From positions 1 through 44,199 of the forward strand of contig CAJTMX010000032.1 of the NCBI GenBank assembly GCA_910577235.1: DNA of 44,199 nucleotides, in the 5' to 3' direction. The notes under the pieces are model-generated. The model made no database searches. It was not told the DNA's origin and worked only from the letters and a program-made list of their open reading frames with translations. This stretch comes from an uncultured Acetatifactor sp. (GTDB taxonomy: Bacteria; Bacillota; Clostridia; Lachnospirales; Lachnospiraceae). A program made the position numbers and the translations under genes. Below, piece by piece: positions 24,071 through 32,702 of the stretch (positions are counted from its first letter, which is position 1; each line of letters opens with the position of its first letter).

Positions 24071-26641
24071 TTATTTTCCGGCTCTGCCGCAGCACTGTTT
24101 ATACTTCTTTCCGCTGCCGCAGGGACAGGGATCGTTGGGATAGATCTTAGCTGCCGCCCGTTTGGCGGGAGCCTTGGCCAGAGAGACGTCCTTGTTGGTC
24201 CCGGTCACCTGAGCCACCTGCTCACGCTCCACCTTCTGTTCGAGCTTGACATGGAACAGCAGGCGCACCGTCTCCTCTTTAATATTCTGAGTCATCTCGT
24301 CAAACATCTCATAGCCGTTCATCTTGTATTCTACCAGAGGATCTCTCTGGCCGTAAGCCTGGAGACCTATTCCCTGCCGCAGCTGGTCCATATCGTCAAT
24401 GTGATCCATCCACTTACGGTCAATGACCTTGAGCAGGATCACACGCTCGATCTCACGGACGGCTTCCGCGTCCGGGAATTCCGTTTCCTTGGACTCATAG
24501 AGCTTAACGGCCTCTTCTTTCAGCTGCTGTTTCAGGCCGTTCTTTTTGGGTTTGCTCACCCGCTCTCTGGTCACAGGCTCGATGGGCACCGTGGGCAGCA
24601 GCAGTGTATTCAACTCGTTGTAATCCCACTCGTCCGCGTCTCCCTCATCCCCGATACAGATATCCACCGTATTTTCGGTGATATCGGTGATCATCTTAAA
24701 GATCACATCCCGCATGCTCTCTCCGTTCAGCACCCGTCTTCTCTCATCATAGATGATCTCCCTCTGCTCACTCATGACTCTGTCGTACTCCAACAGATTC
24801 TTTCTGATACCGAAGTTATTGTTCTCTATCTTCTTCTGGGCAGACTCAATGGCGTTGGTCAGCGCCTTGTGCTCGATCTCCTGCCCCTCGGGAATGCCCA
24901 GAGCGTTAAACATACTGATCAGCCGTTCGGAACCGAAGAGCCGCATCAACTCATCCTCCAGAGAGATATAGAACTTGGATTCACCCGGATCTCCCTGACG
25001 TCCGGAACGTCCACGCAGCTGATTGTCAATACGCCGGGACTCATGGCGCTCCGTGCCGATGATCTTGAGGCCTCCCGCCGCTCTTGCCTCCTCGTCCAGC
25101 TTGATATCCGTACCACGTCCGGCCATATTGGTGGCGATGGTCACGGCCCCGTGTATGCCGGCGTCCGCTACGATCTCCGCCTCCAGCTCATGGAATTTGG
25201 CATTCAACACCTTGTGGGAGATGCCTCTCTTGTTCAGCAGCTTACTGAGTTCTTCGCTGGCATCGATGGTGATGGTGCCGACCAGAACGGGCTGTCCTTT
25301 GGCGTGTGCCTCCTCCACTGCCTCCACGATGGCTTTCAGTTTTTCGGCGCGGGTCTTATACACCGCGTCCTGTCGGTCAATACGGGCAATGGACTTGTTG
25401 GTGGGCACTTCCACCACATCCATGCCGTAGATATCGCGGAACTCATTTTCCTCGGTCAGCGCCGTACCGGTACCGCCGCATTTTTTATCAAACAGATTAA
25501 AGAAATTCTGGAAAGTGATGGAGGCCAGCGTCTTGCTCTCCCTCTTGACTTTCACCCGCTCCTTGGCCTCTATGGCCTGATGCAGGCCGTCGGAATATCG
25601 CCGTCCCGGCATGATACGTCCGGTAAACTCATCCACGATCAGCACCTGGTCGTCCTTGACCACGTAATCCTGATCCCGGAACATCAGATTGTGGGCGCGC
25701 AGCGCCAGTATGATATTGTGCTGTATCTCCAGATTTTCCGGATCGGCATAGTTGTCGATATGGAAGAATTTCTCCACTTTCTCAACACCTGCTGCCGTCA
25801 GGTTGATCACCTTATCCTTCTCGTTGACGATAAAGTCGCCTGTCTCCTCCTGCACGATACCCATCAAGGCGTCCATCTTGGACAGCTGCTGCATATCGTC
25901 GCCCCGTTTCATCTGACGGGCCAGCATATCGCACATCTCATACAGAGCCGTGGATTTGCCGCTCTGACCGGAAATGATCAGCGGCGTACGAGCCTCGTCG
26001 ATCAGCACCGAGTCCACCTCATCGATAATGGCAAAATGGAGATCCCGCAATACCAGCTGTTCTTTGTAGATCACCATATTGTCACGCAGATAATCGAATC
26101 CCAGCTCATTGTTGGTCACATAGGTGACGTCACAGCGGTACGCTTTCTGGCGCTCCTCAGGCGTCATGCTGTTGAGCACCACGCCTACGGTCAGTCCCAG
26201 GAACTCATGAACCTGGCCCATCCATTCCGCGTCACGCTTGGCCAGATAGTCGTTGACCGTTACCACATGCACGCCCTTGCCCTCCAGCGCATTTAAGTAG
26301 GCGGGAAGTAAGAAAGTCTGGGTCTTACCTTCACCGGTCTTCATCTCGGCGATGCGGCCCTGGTGCATGATCACGCCGCCGATCAGCTGTACCCTGTAGT
26401 GCTCTGTCTTCAGCACCCTTCTGGCAGCCTCCCGCACCAGAGCGTAGGCCTCCGGCAGAATATCGTCCAGAGTGTCTCCATTTTCCAGACGTCCTTTAAA
26501 TTCCTCTGTCTTCGCCTTCATCTGCTCGTCCGTCATCTCCATCATCTGGGGGCGCAGCGCCTCAATGGCATCCACTATTGGCAGTATGCGCTTTAACTCC
26601 CTCTGACTGTGCGTTCCGAATATCTTTTCCGTTAATTTCAT
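24071..26641 (-). CDS. secA: Protein translocase ATPase SecA
   Basis: The ATPase motor that drives preproteins through SecYEG. From ATG 26641 the protein has 856 residues: Walker A M-K-T-G-E-G-K-T, the D-E-V-D-S-V-L-I-D-E-A-R-T-P-L block, the preprotein cross-linking domain, N-M-A-G-R-G-T-D-I, the helical scaffold, and a C-terminal zinc/SecB-type motif C-P-C-G-S-G-K-K-Y-K-Q-C-C-G. The open frame begins ten codons earlier inside the first repeat unit, but GAGGTAGAG and the M-K-L-T-E-K-I-F start favour 26641. Its predicted leader of about 360 bases is an array of 73-bp repeats. Confidence 0.97.
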   Translation of the reverse strand: MKLTEKIFGTHSQRELKRILPIVDAIEALRPQMMEMTDEQMKAKTEEFKGRLENGDTLDDILPEAYALVREAARRVLKTEHYRVQLIGGVIMHQGRIAEMKTGEGKTQTFLLPAYLNALEGKGVHVVTVNDYLAKRDAEWMGQVHEFLGLTVGVVLNSMTPEERQKAYRCDVTYVTNNELGFDYLRDNMVIYKEQLVLRDLHFAIIDEVDSVLIDEARTPLIISGQSGKSTALYEMCDMLARQMKRGDDMQQLSKMDALMGIVQEETGDFIVNEKDKVINLTAAGVEKVEKFFHIDNYADPENLEIQHNIILALRAHNLMFRDQDYVVKDDQVLIVDEFTGRIMPGRRYSDGLHQAIEAKERVKVKRESKTLASITFQNFFNLFDKKCGGTGTALTEENEFRDIYGMDVVEVPTNKSIARIDRQDAVYKTRAEKLKAIVEAVEEAHAKGQPVLVGTITIDASEELSKLLNKRGISHKVLNAKFHELEAEIVADAGIHGAVTIATNMAGRGTDIKLDEEARAAGGLKIIGTERHESRRIDNQLRGRSGRQGDPGESKFYISLEDELMRLFGSERLISMFNALGIPEGQEIEHKALTNAIESAQKKIENNNFGIRKNLLEYDRVMSEQREIIYDERRRVLNGESMRDVIFKMITDITENTVDICIGDEGDADEWDYNELNTLLLPTVPIEPVTRERVSKPKKNGLKQQLKEEAVKLYESKETEFPDAEAVREIERVILLKVIDRKWMDHIDDMDQLRQGIGLQAYGQRDPLVEYKMNGYEMFDEMTQNIKEETVRLLFHVKLEQKVEREQVAQVTGTNKDVSLAKAPAKRAAAKIYPNDPCPCGSGKKYKQCCGRAGK

Positions 26642-26650
26642 CTCTACCTC

Positions 26651-26978
26651 GTTCCTGCATATCGCAGGCAAGTCTGCGATACTGCCTTAATCAGTACTTG
26701 GAACGTCAGCTCCAAAATACCCCGTTCCCGCATATCGCAGACTGGCCTGCGATACTGCCCTAATCGGCATTTGGATTGTCTTATCCAAGCTACCACATTC
26801 CCGCATATCGCAGACTGGCCTGCGATACTGCCCTAATCGGCATTTGGATTGTCTTATCCAAAATGCCGCATTCCCATATATCGCAAACTGGCCTGCGATA
26901 CTGCCCTAATCAGCATTTGGATTGTCTTATCCAAAATGCCGCATTCCTGCATATCACAGACCGGCCTTGGATACGCAC
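26651..26978. repeat. 73-bp tandem repeats (4 full, 1 partial) in the secA leader
   Basis: Units start at 26651, 26724, 26797, 26870 and, partial, 26943; the four complete units are exactly 73 bp. Each contains two inverted repeats: ATCGCAG-N6-CTGCGAT and GCATTTGGAT-N6-ATCCAAAATGC. Unit 1 (nearest secA) is the most diverged; it keeps the pairing, with GTA/TAC replacing GCA/TGC at the foot of the second stem. The period is not a multiple of three, and no good ORF runs through the array. Confidence 0.95.
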
Positions 26979-27009
26979 CATATTCAAATCATAATACCCG
27001 AACAGAACT

Positions 27010-27038
27010 ATTGTAGCAGATTTATACCCAGTATTCAA
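27010..27038 (-). promoter_or_regulatory. Putative promoter of secA-prfB
   Basis: On the minus strand TTGAAT (27033-27038) and TACAAT (27010-27015) at 17 bp, with TG before the -10. Transcription from here would carry the whole 73-bp array as a leader of roughly 360 bases. Confidence 0.6.
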
Positions 27039-27087
27039 CCTCAGATAAATACATATCCCTAAACATTTTGTAAACTTTATGTTAAAT

Positions 27088-27116
27088 TTGACATTGTACG
27101 CCTTTTTCGCTATAAT
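27088..27116 (+). promoter_or_regulatory. Promoter of the HD-GYP gene
   Basis: A perfect TTGACA (27088-27093) and perfect TATAAT (27111-27116) with 17-bp spacing, divergent from the secA promoter. Confidence 0.88.
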
Positions 27117-27176
27117 TGAATTGTTCAACATGTAAGCGATCCGGCATGAGTCACGCAGGAGGGAACAGCTGATATT

Positions 27177-28256
27177 ATGAAGAGATTATCCACACAGCAA
27201 TTAGTCCCGGGCATGATCGTGGCAGATGATGTGATGACTTCAAACCATCAGATGATTCTGCCCAGAGACACTGTGCTCACGGACGCGCAGATCATGAAAC
27301 TGGATCTATATGGCATTCTCACCGTACACGTGCGGGATCAGATCATCGAGCAGCCCAAAATCCCGCCTGCTTTCATCGGCCCTTCCTATTTTGAACGCAT
27401 AAAGAAAAGCGCCCAGTTCAAGGTCTTTAAAAAGGTCTATGAAAATGAAGTCGATTCTTTTAAGGGCATGATAAACAATGTGGTGGAAAAAAACACCCGG
27501 CTTGATGTAAAGGAGTTACTGTCCCGCTCTCTTTTGATGGTGACGGATGCAAAAGGACATATCAGTATCCTGGATATGCTCCACAACATGCGTGAATATG
27601 ACGACTCTACCTTTGCCCACTGCCTGAATGTGGGACTGATCTGCAATGTATTTGCCCACTGGCTGCGCTTGTCGGACGAGGAGGTGGAGATGGCCACAGC
27701 CTGCGGTCTGCTCCATGATGTGGGTAAGCTTTTGATTCCCCGGGACATTATCGTCAAGCCGGGCAAGCTCACCGATCTGGAATTTCATCAGGTCAAAAAA
27801 CATTCGATGGAAGGCTATCAACTGCTGACGGGCCAAAATATCGGCATACATATATGCAATGCGGCACTGATGCATCATGAGCGCTGCGACGGCTCCGGTT
27901 ATCCCCATGGACTCAGGGCCGATGAGATAGACAGTTACGCTAAGATGGTAGCCATCGCGGATGTATATGACGCCATGACTTCCGCGCGGGTTTACCGAGC
28001 CCCCATCTGCCCGTTTAAGGTCATTGAGATCTTTGAGGCGGAGGGGCTACAGCGGTATGATGCCAACTATGTACTCTGTTTTCTGGAAAATATCGTGAAC
28101 ACTTACATACAGAACCGCTGCCGCTTAAGCGACGGCAGAGAAGGCACGATCATCTTTATCAACAAGTCCAAACTGTCCCGTCCAGTGGTGCAGTGTGAAA
28201 ATGAATATGTAAATCTGGCGGAAAAGCCGGAACTGTGCATTGAAACTTTACTATAA
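27177..28256 (+). CDS. HD-GYP domain phosphodiesterase
   Basis: A predicted hydrolase of cyclic di-GMP or a related dinucleotide. The 359 residues comprise an N-terminal domain of about 110 residues (L-V-P-G-M-I-V-A-D-D-V), a helical linker, and the HD-GYP core. The core has the conserved His of H-C-L-N-V-G, H-D-V-G-K-L-L-I-P, H-S-M-E-G-Y, M-H-H-E-R-C-D-G-S-G-Y-P and A-D-V-Y-D-A-M. About 70 residues follow the core. Both HD and GYP residues are intact, so it should be active. The AGGAGGG site is about 14 bases from ATG, further than usual; I see no better start. Soluble, with no sensor domain recognised. Confidence 0.92.
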   Translation: MKRLSTQQLVPGMIVADDVMTSNHQMILPRDTVLTDAQIMKLDLYGILTVHVRDQIIEQPKIPPAFIGPSYFERIKKSAQFKVFKKVYENEVDSFKGMINNVVEKNTRLDVKELLSRSLLMVTDAKGHISILDMLHNMREYDDSTFAHCLNVGLICNVFAHWLRLSDEEVEMATACGLLHDVGKLLIPRDIIVKPGKLTDLEFHQVKKHSMEGYQLLTGQNIGIHICNAALMHHERCDGSGYPHGLRADEIDSYAKMVAIADVYDAMTSARVYRAPICPFKVIEIFEAEGLQRYDANYVLCFLENIVNTYIQNRCRLSDGREGTIIFINKSKLSRPVVQCENEYVNLAEKPELCIETLL

Positions 28257-28338
28257 AGGCTTTGGCTTATATGGCATAGACGGCCGCCCGGTCACTCTCT
28301 GCCGGAAATATGGTCACAGTCTGCTGTGAGGTACTGCT

Positions 28339-29388
28339 ATGTGTGAAAACATTCATGTGTATGTGGGCGGGGAACACCCTGCCCCTTGTTTTTCTACTAT
28401 CGGAGAGGCTATCGCCTATGTGAGCAGGGAATATACGCCACTGCCTCCCGTCTATCCCGCTCCCCGGGAAATGCTCGCTCCCATTGTCATTCATATTGCT
28501 CCGGGTATCTATCGGGAAAAGCTGGTACTGGAGCGTCCCTATGTGACGTTGGAAGGCAGCGGCACAGAAGATACGGTGCTGGTATACGGAGATCACGCCC
28601 TGCAGATTCTGGAGGACGGCAGCAAGCGGGGCACTTTCCGCACTGCTACGCTGCGTATCCACACCCACGATGTGACTGTGCGGCATATGACCGTTCAAAA
28701 TGACGCCGGCTGCGGACGTCTGGTTGGGCAGGCCATCGCTCTCTACGCGGACGGTGACCGGCTCAAGCTGGAGTACTGCCGCCTGCTGGGCAGTCAGGAT
28801 ACATTGTTTACGGCTCCTCTTCCTCTGAAAGAGGCACAGCCCGGCGGCTTTACCGGCCCCGGCGAACACCTGCCGCGCACTCTGGGCAGACAGTACTATG
28901 AACATTGTTATATACAGGGGGATGTGGACTTTATCTTCGGGGGAGGAATCTGTTATTTTGAGGAATGCGACATCTTTGCCGCCATGCCGCCGTTGCCGCC
29001 GCCGGAAAGTCCCGGGGGATCGGTTATCTACGGCTATCTCACTGCTGCGTCCACTTTTCGGGAGAGGCCCTACGGCTATGTGTTCCACCGCTGCCGACTG
29101 CTGAGCGACTGCCCGGAAAAATCCGTCTATCTGGGGCGGCCCTGGAGAGAGTACGCCCGCACAGTGTATCTGGAATGTTATATGGATGCCCATATACATC
29201 CCGCCGGATGGGATGATTGGGGAAAAGAGCACGGGCATTTTTATTACGGGGAATACGCCTGTTACGGACCCGGCAGCAACACCGGGATGCGGGCCGGTTT
29301 TTCCTGCCGGCTGACGGATGGAGAGGCGGAGACGTATGAGTTGGAGCGGGTGCTGGAGGGATGGAACCCCCGCTCAAACGACACCTGA
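28339..29388 (+). CDS. Pectin methylesterase (CE8)
   Basis: This enzyme removes methyl esters from homogalacturonan. The 349-residue right-handed beta-helix protein has G-S-Q-D-T-L-F (Asp of the catalytic pair), G-D-V-D-F-I-F-G (second Asp) and Y-L-G-R-P-W-R-E-Y (substrate-binding Arg/Trp), the three CE8 signatures. There is no signal peptide, so it should work inside the cell on imported methylated oligogalacturonides. GTGAGG precedes ATG 28339. It follows the HD-GYP gene by 82 bp on the same strand and faces the pectin operon on the minus strand. Confidence 0.92.
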   Translation: MCENIHVYVGGEHPAPCFSTIGEAIAYVSREYTPLPPVYPAPREMLAPIVIHIAPGIYREKLVLERPYVTLEGSGTEDTVLVYGDHALQILEDGSKRGTFRTATLRIHTHDVTVRHMTVQNDAGCGRLVGQAIALYADGDRLKLEYCRLLGSQDTLFTAPLPLKEAQPGGFTGPGEHLPRTLGRQYYEHCYIQGDVDFIFGGGICYFEECDIFAAMPPLPPPESPGGSVIYGYLTAASTFRERPYGYVFHRCRLLSDCPEKSVYLGRPWREYARTVYLECYMDAHIHPAGWDDWGKEHGHFYYGEYACYGPGSNTGMRAGFSCRLTDGEAETYELERVLEGWNPRSNDT

Positions 29389-29406
29389 CCCCCGGAGTGC
29401 TCCGCC

Positions 29407-29430
29407 TGTCTGTCCACGGTCAGACATTTT
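29407..29430 (+). terminator. Weak hairpin terminator after the methylesterase gene
   Basis: TGTCTG and CAGACA pair around an eight-base loop, followed by TTTT. The stem is short, so efficiency is doubtful. Confidence 0.4.
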
Positions 29431-29489
29431 GGGAAAATAACCCAAATCTACGGCGGATATGGCCCTCGGGACAAGTGACACTGTATTCA

Positions 29490-30326
29490 TCATGCGTTTT
29501 GATACATTTCCAAGATGTGCGCCCGAACCTGCCGATTATTCTCCGGCAGGGTATTTTCCAATGTCACATGTATATAGGGCTTACGCTCCTTGATAAATTT
29601 CAGCACCGTGTCGTACTTCATCATACCCAGCCCACAGCCCATGGCCTCCAGTTTTCCGTCCACAGGCCTGTAGTCCTTCAAGTGTACCATCGCCACATCC
29701 GGCCCCAGCACATCGATAGCTTCCTCCACAATAGCCTCCTGTTTCTGGTAATTGCTGATATCCAGCAGATTTACCGGGTCCAGTATGATCTGAAGGTTGG
29801 GCGAGGCTATTTCGTCCAACACTCTTCTGGCCCGCTGCGGACTGTATACAATATGTTTCCACACCGGCTCAATGGCCATCACCACGCCCATCTGCTCCGC
29901 ATATTTTACAACGGGGCGCAGGTTGGTGATGAAGGTTTGCAAGGCCTGTTCTTCATGGCACGCAAGCTCATAGCTGTATGCCACATTGGGCGCTCCGGTC
30001 TCCGTGCCCACCACGCCACAGCCCAGCCAGGAGGCGAAACGGATATGGGCCATATAGCGGTTCGTGATCTTCTTAAGCTGCTCCGGATCGGGATTGGCAA
30101 GATTCAGATAACAGCCCAATACGGCTATATCCACCTGATTGCGGGCAAACACATTTTTGATATACATGGCAAGTCCCGGTGTAAGAGCCTCATCGGAGGT
30201 TGAAAATTCTTTTATCACTTTGGATAGCGCCAGATGCCCACAGGCAAAGCCCAGATTCCGCACATCCGCGATACGCTCCTCAAAAGGGAGTTCTTTTGTG
30301 TCATGTAAACGAATTCCTAACTGCAT
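29490..30326 (-). CDS. Sugar phosphate isomerase/epimerase-like TIM-barrel protein
   Basis: A 278-residue protein of the xylose isomerase-like TIM-barrel family. Likely metal ligands are Glu in A-I-E-P-V, Asp in I-I-L-D-P-V-N-L, His in M-V-H-L-K-D-Y and Glu in V-T-L-E-N-T. The substrate cannot be told from sequence; the place in the GH28 operon suggests handling of a pectin-derived sugar or uronate. ATG 30326 follows GGAGG at seven bases; the open frame extends 14 codons into the repeat region upstream without a ribosome site. A pair of 100-bp repeats separates it from the GH28 gene. Confidence 0.82.
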   Translation of the reverse strand: MQLGIRLHDTKELPFEERIADVRNLGFACGHLALSKVIKEFSTSDEALTPGLAMYIKNVFARNQVDIAVLGCYLNLANPDPEQLKKITNRYMAHIRFASWLGCGVVGTETGAPNVAYSYELACHEEQALQTFITNLRPVVKYAEQMGVVMAIEPVWKHIVYSPQRARRVLDEIASPNLQIILDPVNLLDISNYQKQEAIVEEAIDVLGPDVAMVHLKDYRPVDGKLEAMGCGLGMMKYDTVLKFIKERKPYIHVTLENTLPENNRQVRAHILEMYQNA

Positions 30327-30343
30327 CCTTTTTCCTCCATTAA

Positions 30344-30558
30344 GAGTTTCGCATTTCCCTTCAAGCACACATTACGATGATGCATATCCGGCCGCTCAGG
30401 CGTCCGCACATGCATCAGTGCGCTTTCCGGGCATATGCTGTTTGAGTTCCGCATTTCCCTTCAAGCACACATTACAATGATGCATATCCGGCCGCTCAGG
30501 CGTCCGCACATGCATCAGTGCTCTTTCCGGGCATATGCTGTTTGAGTTCCGCATTTCC
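30344..30558. repeat. 100-bp tandem duplication with a 15-bp third start
   Basis: Two units, 30344-30443 and 30444-30543, differ at only about three positions. A third copy begins at 30544 and stops after 15 bp at the end of the GH28 gene. Each unit contains the inverted pair GATGCAT...ATGCATC and a looser GCATATCCGG...CCGGGCATATGC, so the transcript can fold into a long hairpin per unit. The element lies between the GH28 stop codon and the TIM-barrel gene of the same operon. Confidence 0.95.
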
Positions 30559-32117
30559 TACAGGCGTACCTCCACCTCATCTACGCCCTCTGTCTCCAGT
30601 ACCTCGCCGTCCTGTCCGCTGACGGACACATGCTCCATCACCAGACGCTTGACATTGCGGACGAACATACCCCGTCTGCTGCTCTTCTCCACGCCCTCGG
30701 ACATGGCAGGCACATCACATTTAGGGTTCTCGGCATAACTGACGGAGATATTCTTCAGCGTTATCTCCTCGATCTTCTGTTCCGGCAGTCCGTCAAAATA
30801 GGCCGCCGCCACATGACAGTTAGTACAATCCATATTTTCAAAAGCCAGCTTGCCGATAATGGGAGTCCTCTCGTCCACCGGATAGAGTTCCCGGGATTGT
30901 ACATACCTGGTCTTGCCGTCCGGATCGCAGAAATAAAAAGCGTTGATCACCAGCGGCGTCATCACATGATCCAATGTCAGATTGCGGAAAGTGATATTAT
31001 CAAGCACCGCATCTCTTCCGCGTCCCCGTCGGGTCTTGATCCGCAGCCCTCTGTCCGTGTGCCGGAAAATGCAGTCCTCCACTGTCAGATTTACTACGCC
31101 TCCCGCCATTTCGCTGCCCAAAGTCACCGCCCCGTGACCGTTTTCCATTAGGCACTGACGGATATGGATATTCTCCGAAGGAGTTTTATGCTTTCTGCCC
31201 ATATAAATCTTGCCGGACTTGACGGCAATGCAATCGTCTCCCAGAGAAAAACGCACACCCAAGATCTCCACATCCCGGCAGGACTCGGGGTCCAGACCGT
31301 CAGTGTTGGGTGAATCCGCGGGATTTTCCACCGCCAGATCCAGAAAACGCAGACGGTTACTGAAGTAGGGATGCAATGTCCAGGAGGGAGAATTGCGGAA
31401 TTTCACCCCCTGCAACGCGATGTCCCTGCAATGACTGATAAAAAACAGCCTGGGCCGGAACGCTCCCCGCATAACCTTCGGATTGTTCCACCAATCTGCC
31501 TTGGATGCATTGCCATTTATAACGCCTGGGCCATATATCACCACATCTTCCACACCCACACCGCAGAGGATGCCGGTAAACATAGGCAGAGGATTTCCCT
31601 CCCATGTACCCAGATTGTACTCGTCCTGTTCGTCATAGCTCTCCAGCATGCCCGGGAAAACGGGAAATTTTTCCCGCTCCGTGAAGGCTTTCAGCTCCGC
31701 TCCCTCCGCCAGTTCCAGACGGATATGACTCTTTAAGAACAAGCTGGTGATTCGGTAAGTCCCAGCCGGAACATAGACCCGGCTATGCTCCGGACACGCC
31801 ATGATGGCCGCCTGAATAAAATGAGTATCATCGGACGTCCCATCCCCCTTCGCGCCAAACCGGGTCACATCCAGCGTCACAAACTCATGCTCCGTGGTAA
31901 ACTCCGTACTTCCCAGCAGCTGCTTGCCGTCAAATATCTCCACTCGATATAATGTCTGGGGATTCAAGCCAAACAGGCTTGTAACGGTTTTCTCTGTGGT
32001 CATTACCTCCAGGCCGTTCGCCACTACCCGGTAAGGACGTCTGGTAAAGTGTCTGCCTCCGTCTTTGATCTCCAGCGTTGCGCTTCTGGCCGTATACATT
32101 ATCGTACTGATCTCCAT
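30558..32117 (-). CDS. GH28 polygalacturonase / exo-polygalacturonosidase
   Basis: This enzyme hydrolyses alpha-1,4 links in polygalacturonate. In 519 residues there is an N-terminal beta-sandwich resembling fibronectin type III (about 1-75). The parallel beta-helix begins at V-T-R-F-G-A-K-G-D-G-T-S-D-D and carries the catalytic motifs N-T-D-G-L-D, G-D-D-C-I-A-V-K-S-G, G-H-G-A-V-T-L-G-S-E and R-I-K-T. The Fn3-like domain with the beta-helix is typical of exo-acting bacterial enzymes. No signal peptide is present, implying cytoplasmic action on imported oligosaccharides. GGGAGG precedes ATG 32117, 3 bp after the GH105-like gene. Confidence 0.93.
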   Translation of the reverse strand: MEISTIMYTARSATLEIKDGGRHFTRRPYRVVANGLEVMTTEKTVTSLFGLNPQTLYRVEIFDGKQLLGSTEFTTEHEFVTLDVTRFGAKGDGTSDDTHFIQAAIMACPEHSRVYVPAGTYRITSLFLKSHIRLELAEGAELKAFTEREKFPVFPGMLESYDEQDEYNLGTWEGNPLPMFTGILCGVGVEDVVIYGPGVINGNASKADWWNNPKVMRGAFRPRLFFISHCRDIALQGVKFRNSPSWTLHPYFSNRLRFLDLAVENPADSPNTDGLDPESCRDVEILGVRFSLGDDCIAVKSGKIYMGRKHKTPSENIHIRQCLMENGHGAVTLGSEMAGGVVNLTVEDCIFRHTDRGLRIKTRRGRGRDAVLDNITFRNLTLDHVMTPLVINAFYFCDPDGKTRYVQSRELYPVDERTPIIGKLAFENMDCTNCHVAAAYFDGLPEQKIEEITLKNISVSYAENPKCDVPAMSEGVEKSSRRGMFVRNVKRLVMEHVSVSGQDGEVLETEGVDEVEVRL

Positions 32118-32120
32118 AGC

Positions 32121-32702
32121 TTACCTCCCCTGTCCTTCGCCGCTTGTTTCGTCTTTCATAAACTCATAATATACTTCATACTTTTCCGCCAGCAGAACAT
32201 GTTCCTTACACGCCAGCATCAGACTCCCTATAAACAACACCTCTGCCGGGCCGGAAGGCACAGCCCCCGGCCGGATCTTCCCTTCCCCGTAAAACTCCCG
32301 GATAAAACGATGCACATTCTTTTTATACAAGTCCCTCAATTCCCGATAGCACTCGTATATCTCCTGACTCATATACATCAGCGTCCGCAGCGACATATCC
32401 ATATACACCGCCGCCTCCAGCATGTCATACCCAGCCTGGAGCCGGGCGTCCAAGATCCGCATCTGCTCCATGATATCGGGGTATCCCTCCTTCTTGTTAC
32501 AGTCCGTCTCATAGGCAGCGTACACCGGATAAAGAACTCTCCTTGCCTCCAGCACATCCCCATGCTCTTTCTCCACGCTATCCAGATCAAACACACCCTC
32601 TTCATCCCGAGGCAGCACCTTAATACGTTCCACCACCCCTGCCGTCCGGGCCGTAGCCCCCTGCTGTACCTGCTGCAGAGCCTGTTCCAATTCTGTTCTC
32701 AT
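32121..32702 (-). CDS. Shortened GH105/GH88-like protein, probably not a normal hydrolase
   Basis: A 193-residue soluble protein that I tentatively relate to unsaturated rhamnogalacturonyl hydrolases (GH105). The Y-A-A-Y-E-T-D-C-N-K-K-E-G-Y stretch, then M-S-Q-E-I-Y-E-C-Y-R-E-L-R-D-L-Y-K and S-G-P-A-E-V-L-F-I-G-S-L-M-L-A-C, recall successive parts of that family's (alpha/alpha)6 barrel. GH105 enzymes have about 370 residues; this one is half as long and lacks the segment expected between the first two blocks, where catalytic and substrate residues lie. No stop or frameshift is seen, so it looks like a maintained gene. ATG 32702 follows AAGGA; a TTG six codons earlier is unlikely. It opens the GH28 operon. 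Confidence 0.5.
   Translation of the reverse strand: MRTELEQALQQVQQGATARTAGVVERIKVLPRDEEGVFDLDSVEKEHGDVLEARRVLYPVYAAYETDCNKKEGYPDIMEQMRILDARLQAGYDMLEAAVYMDMSLRTLMYMSQEIYECYRELRDLYKKNVHRFIREFYGEGKIRPGAVPSGPAEVLFIGSLMLACKEHVLLAEKYEVYYEFMKDETSGEGQGR

Noticed and set aside
24251..26296. 681-codon plus-strand frame opposite secA
   Set aside because: Antisense shadow of secA; long only because of the codon bias of the real gene, and no start signals are visible.
27123..27145. TGTAAGCGAT near the HD-GYP promoter as a further LacI-type operator
   Set aside because: Only the left arm matches; the TTACA half is absent.
30393..30551. 52-codon minus-strand frame through the 100-bp repeats with a C-x2-C motif
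   Set aside because: The first ATG has AGGAA immediately adjacent, with no spacing. The 100-bp period shifts the frame between copies, so the repeat cannot encode a repeated peptide.
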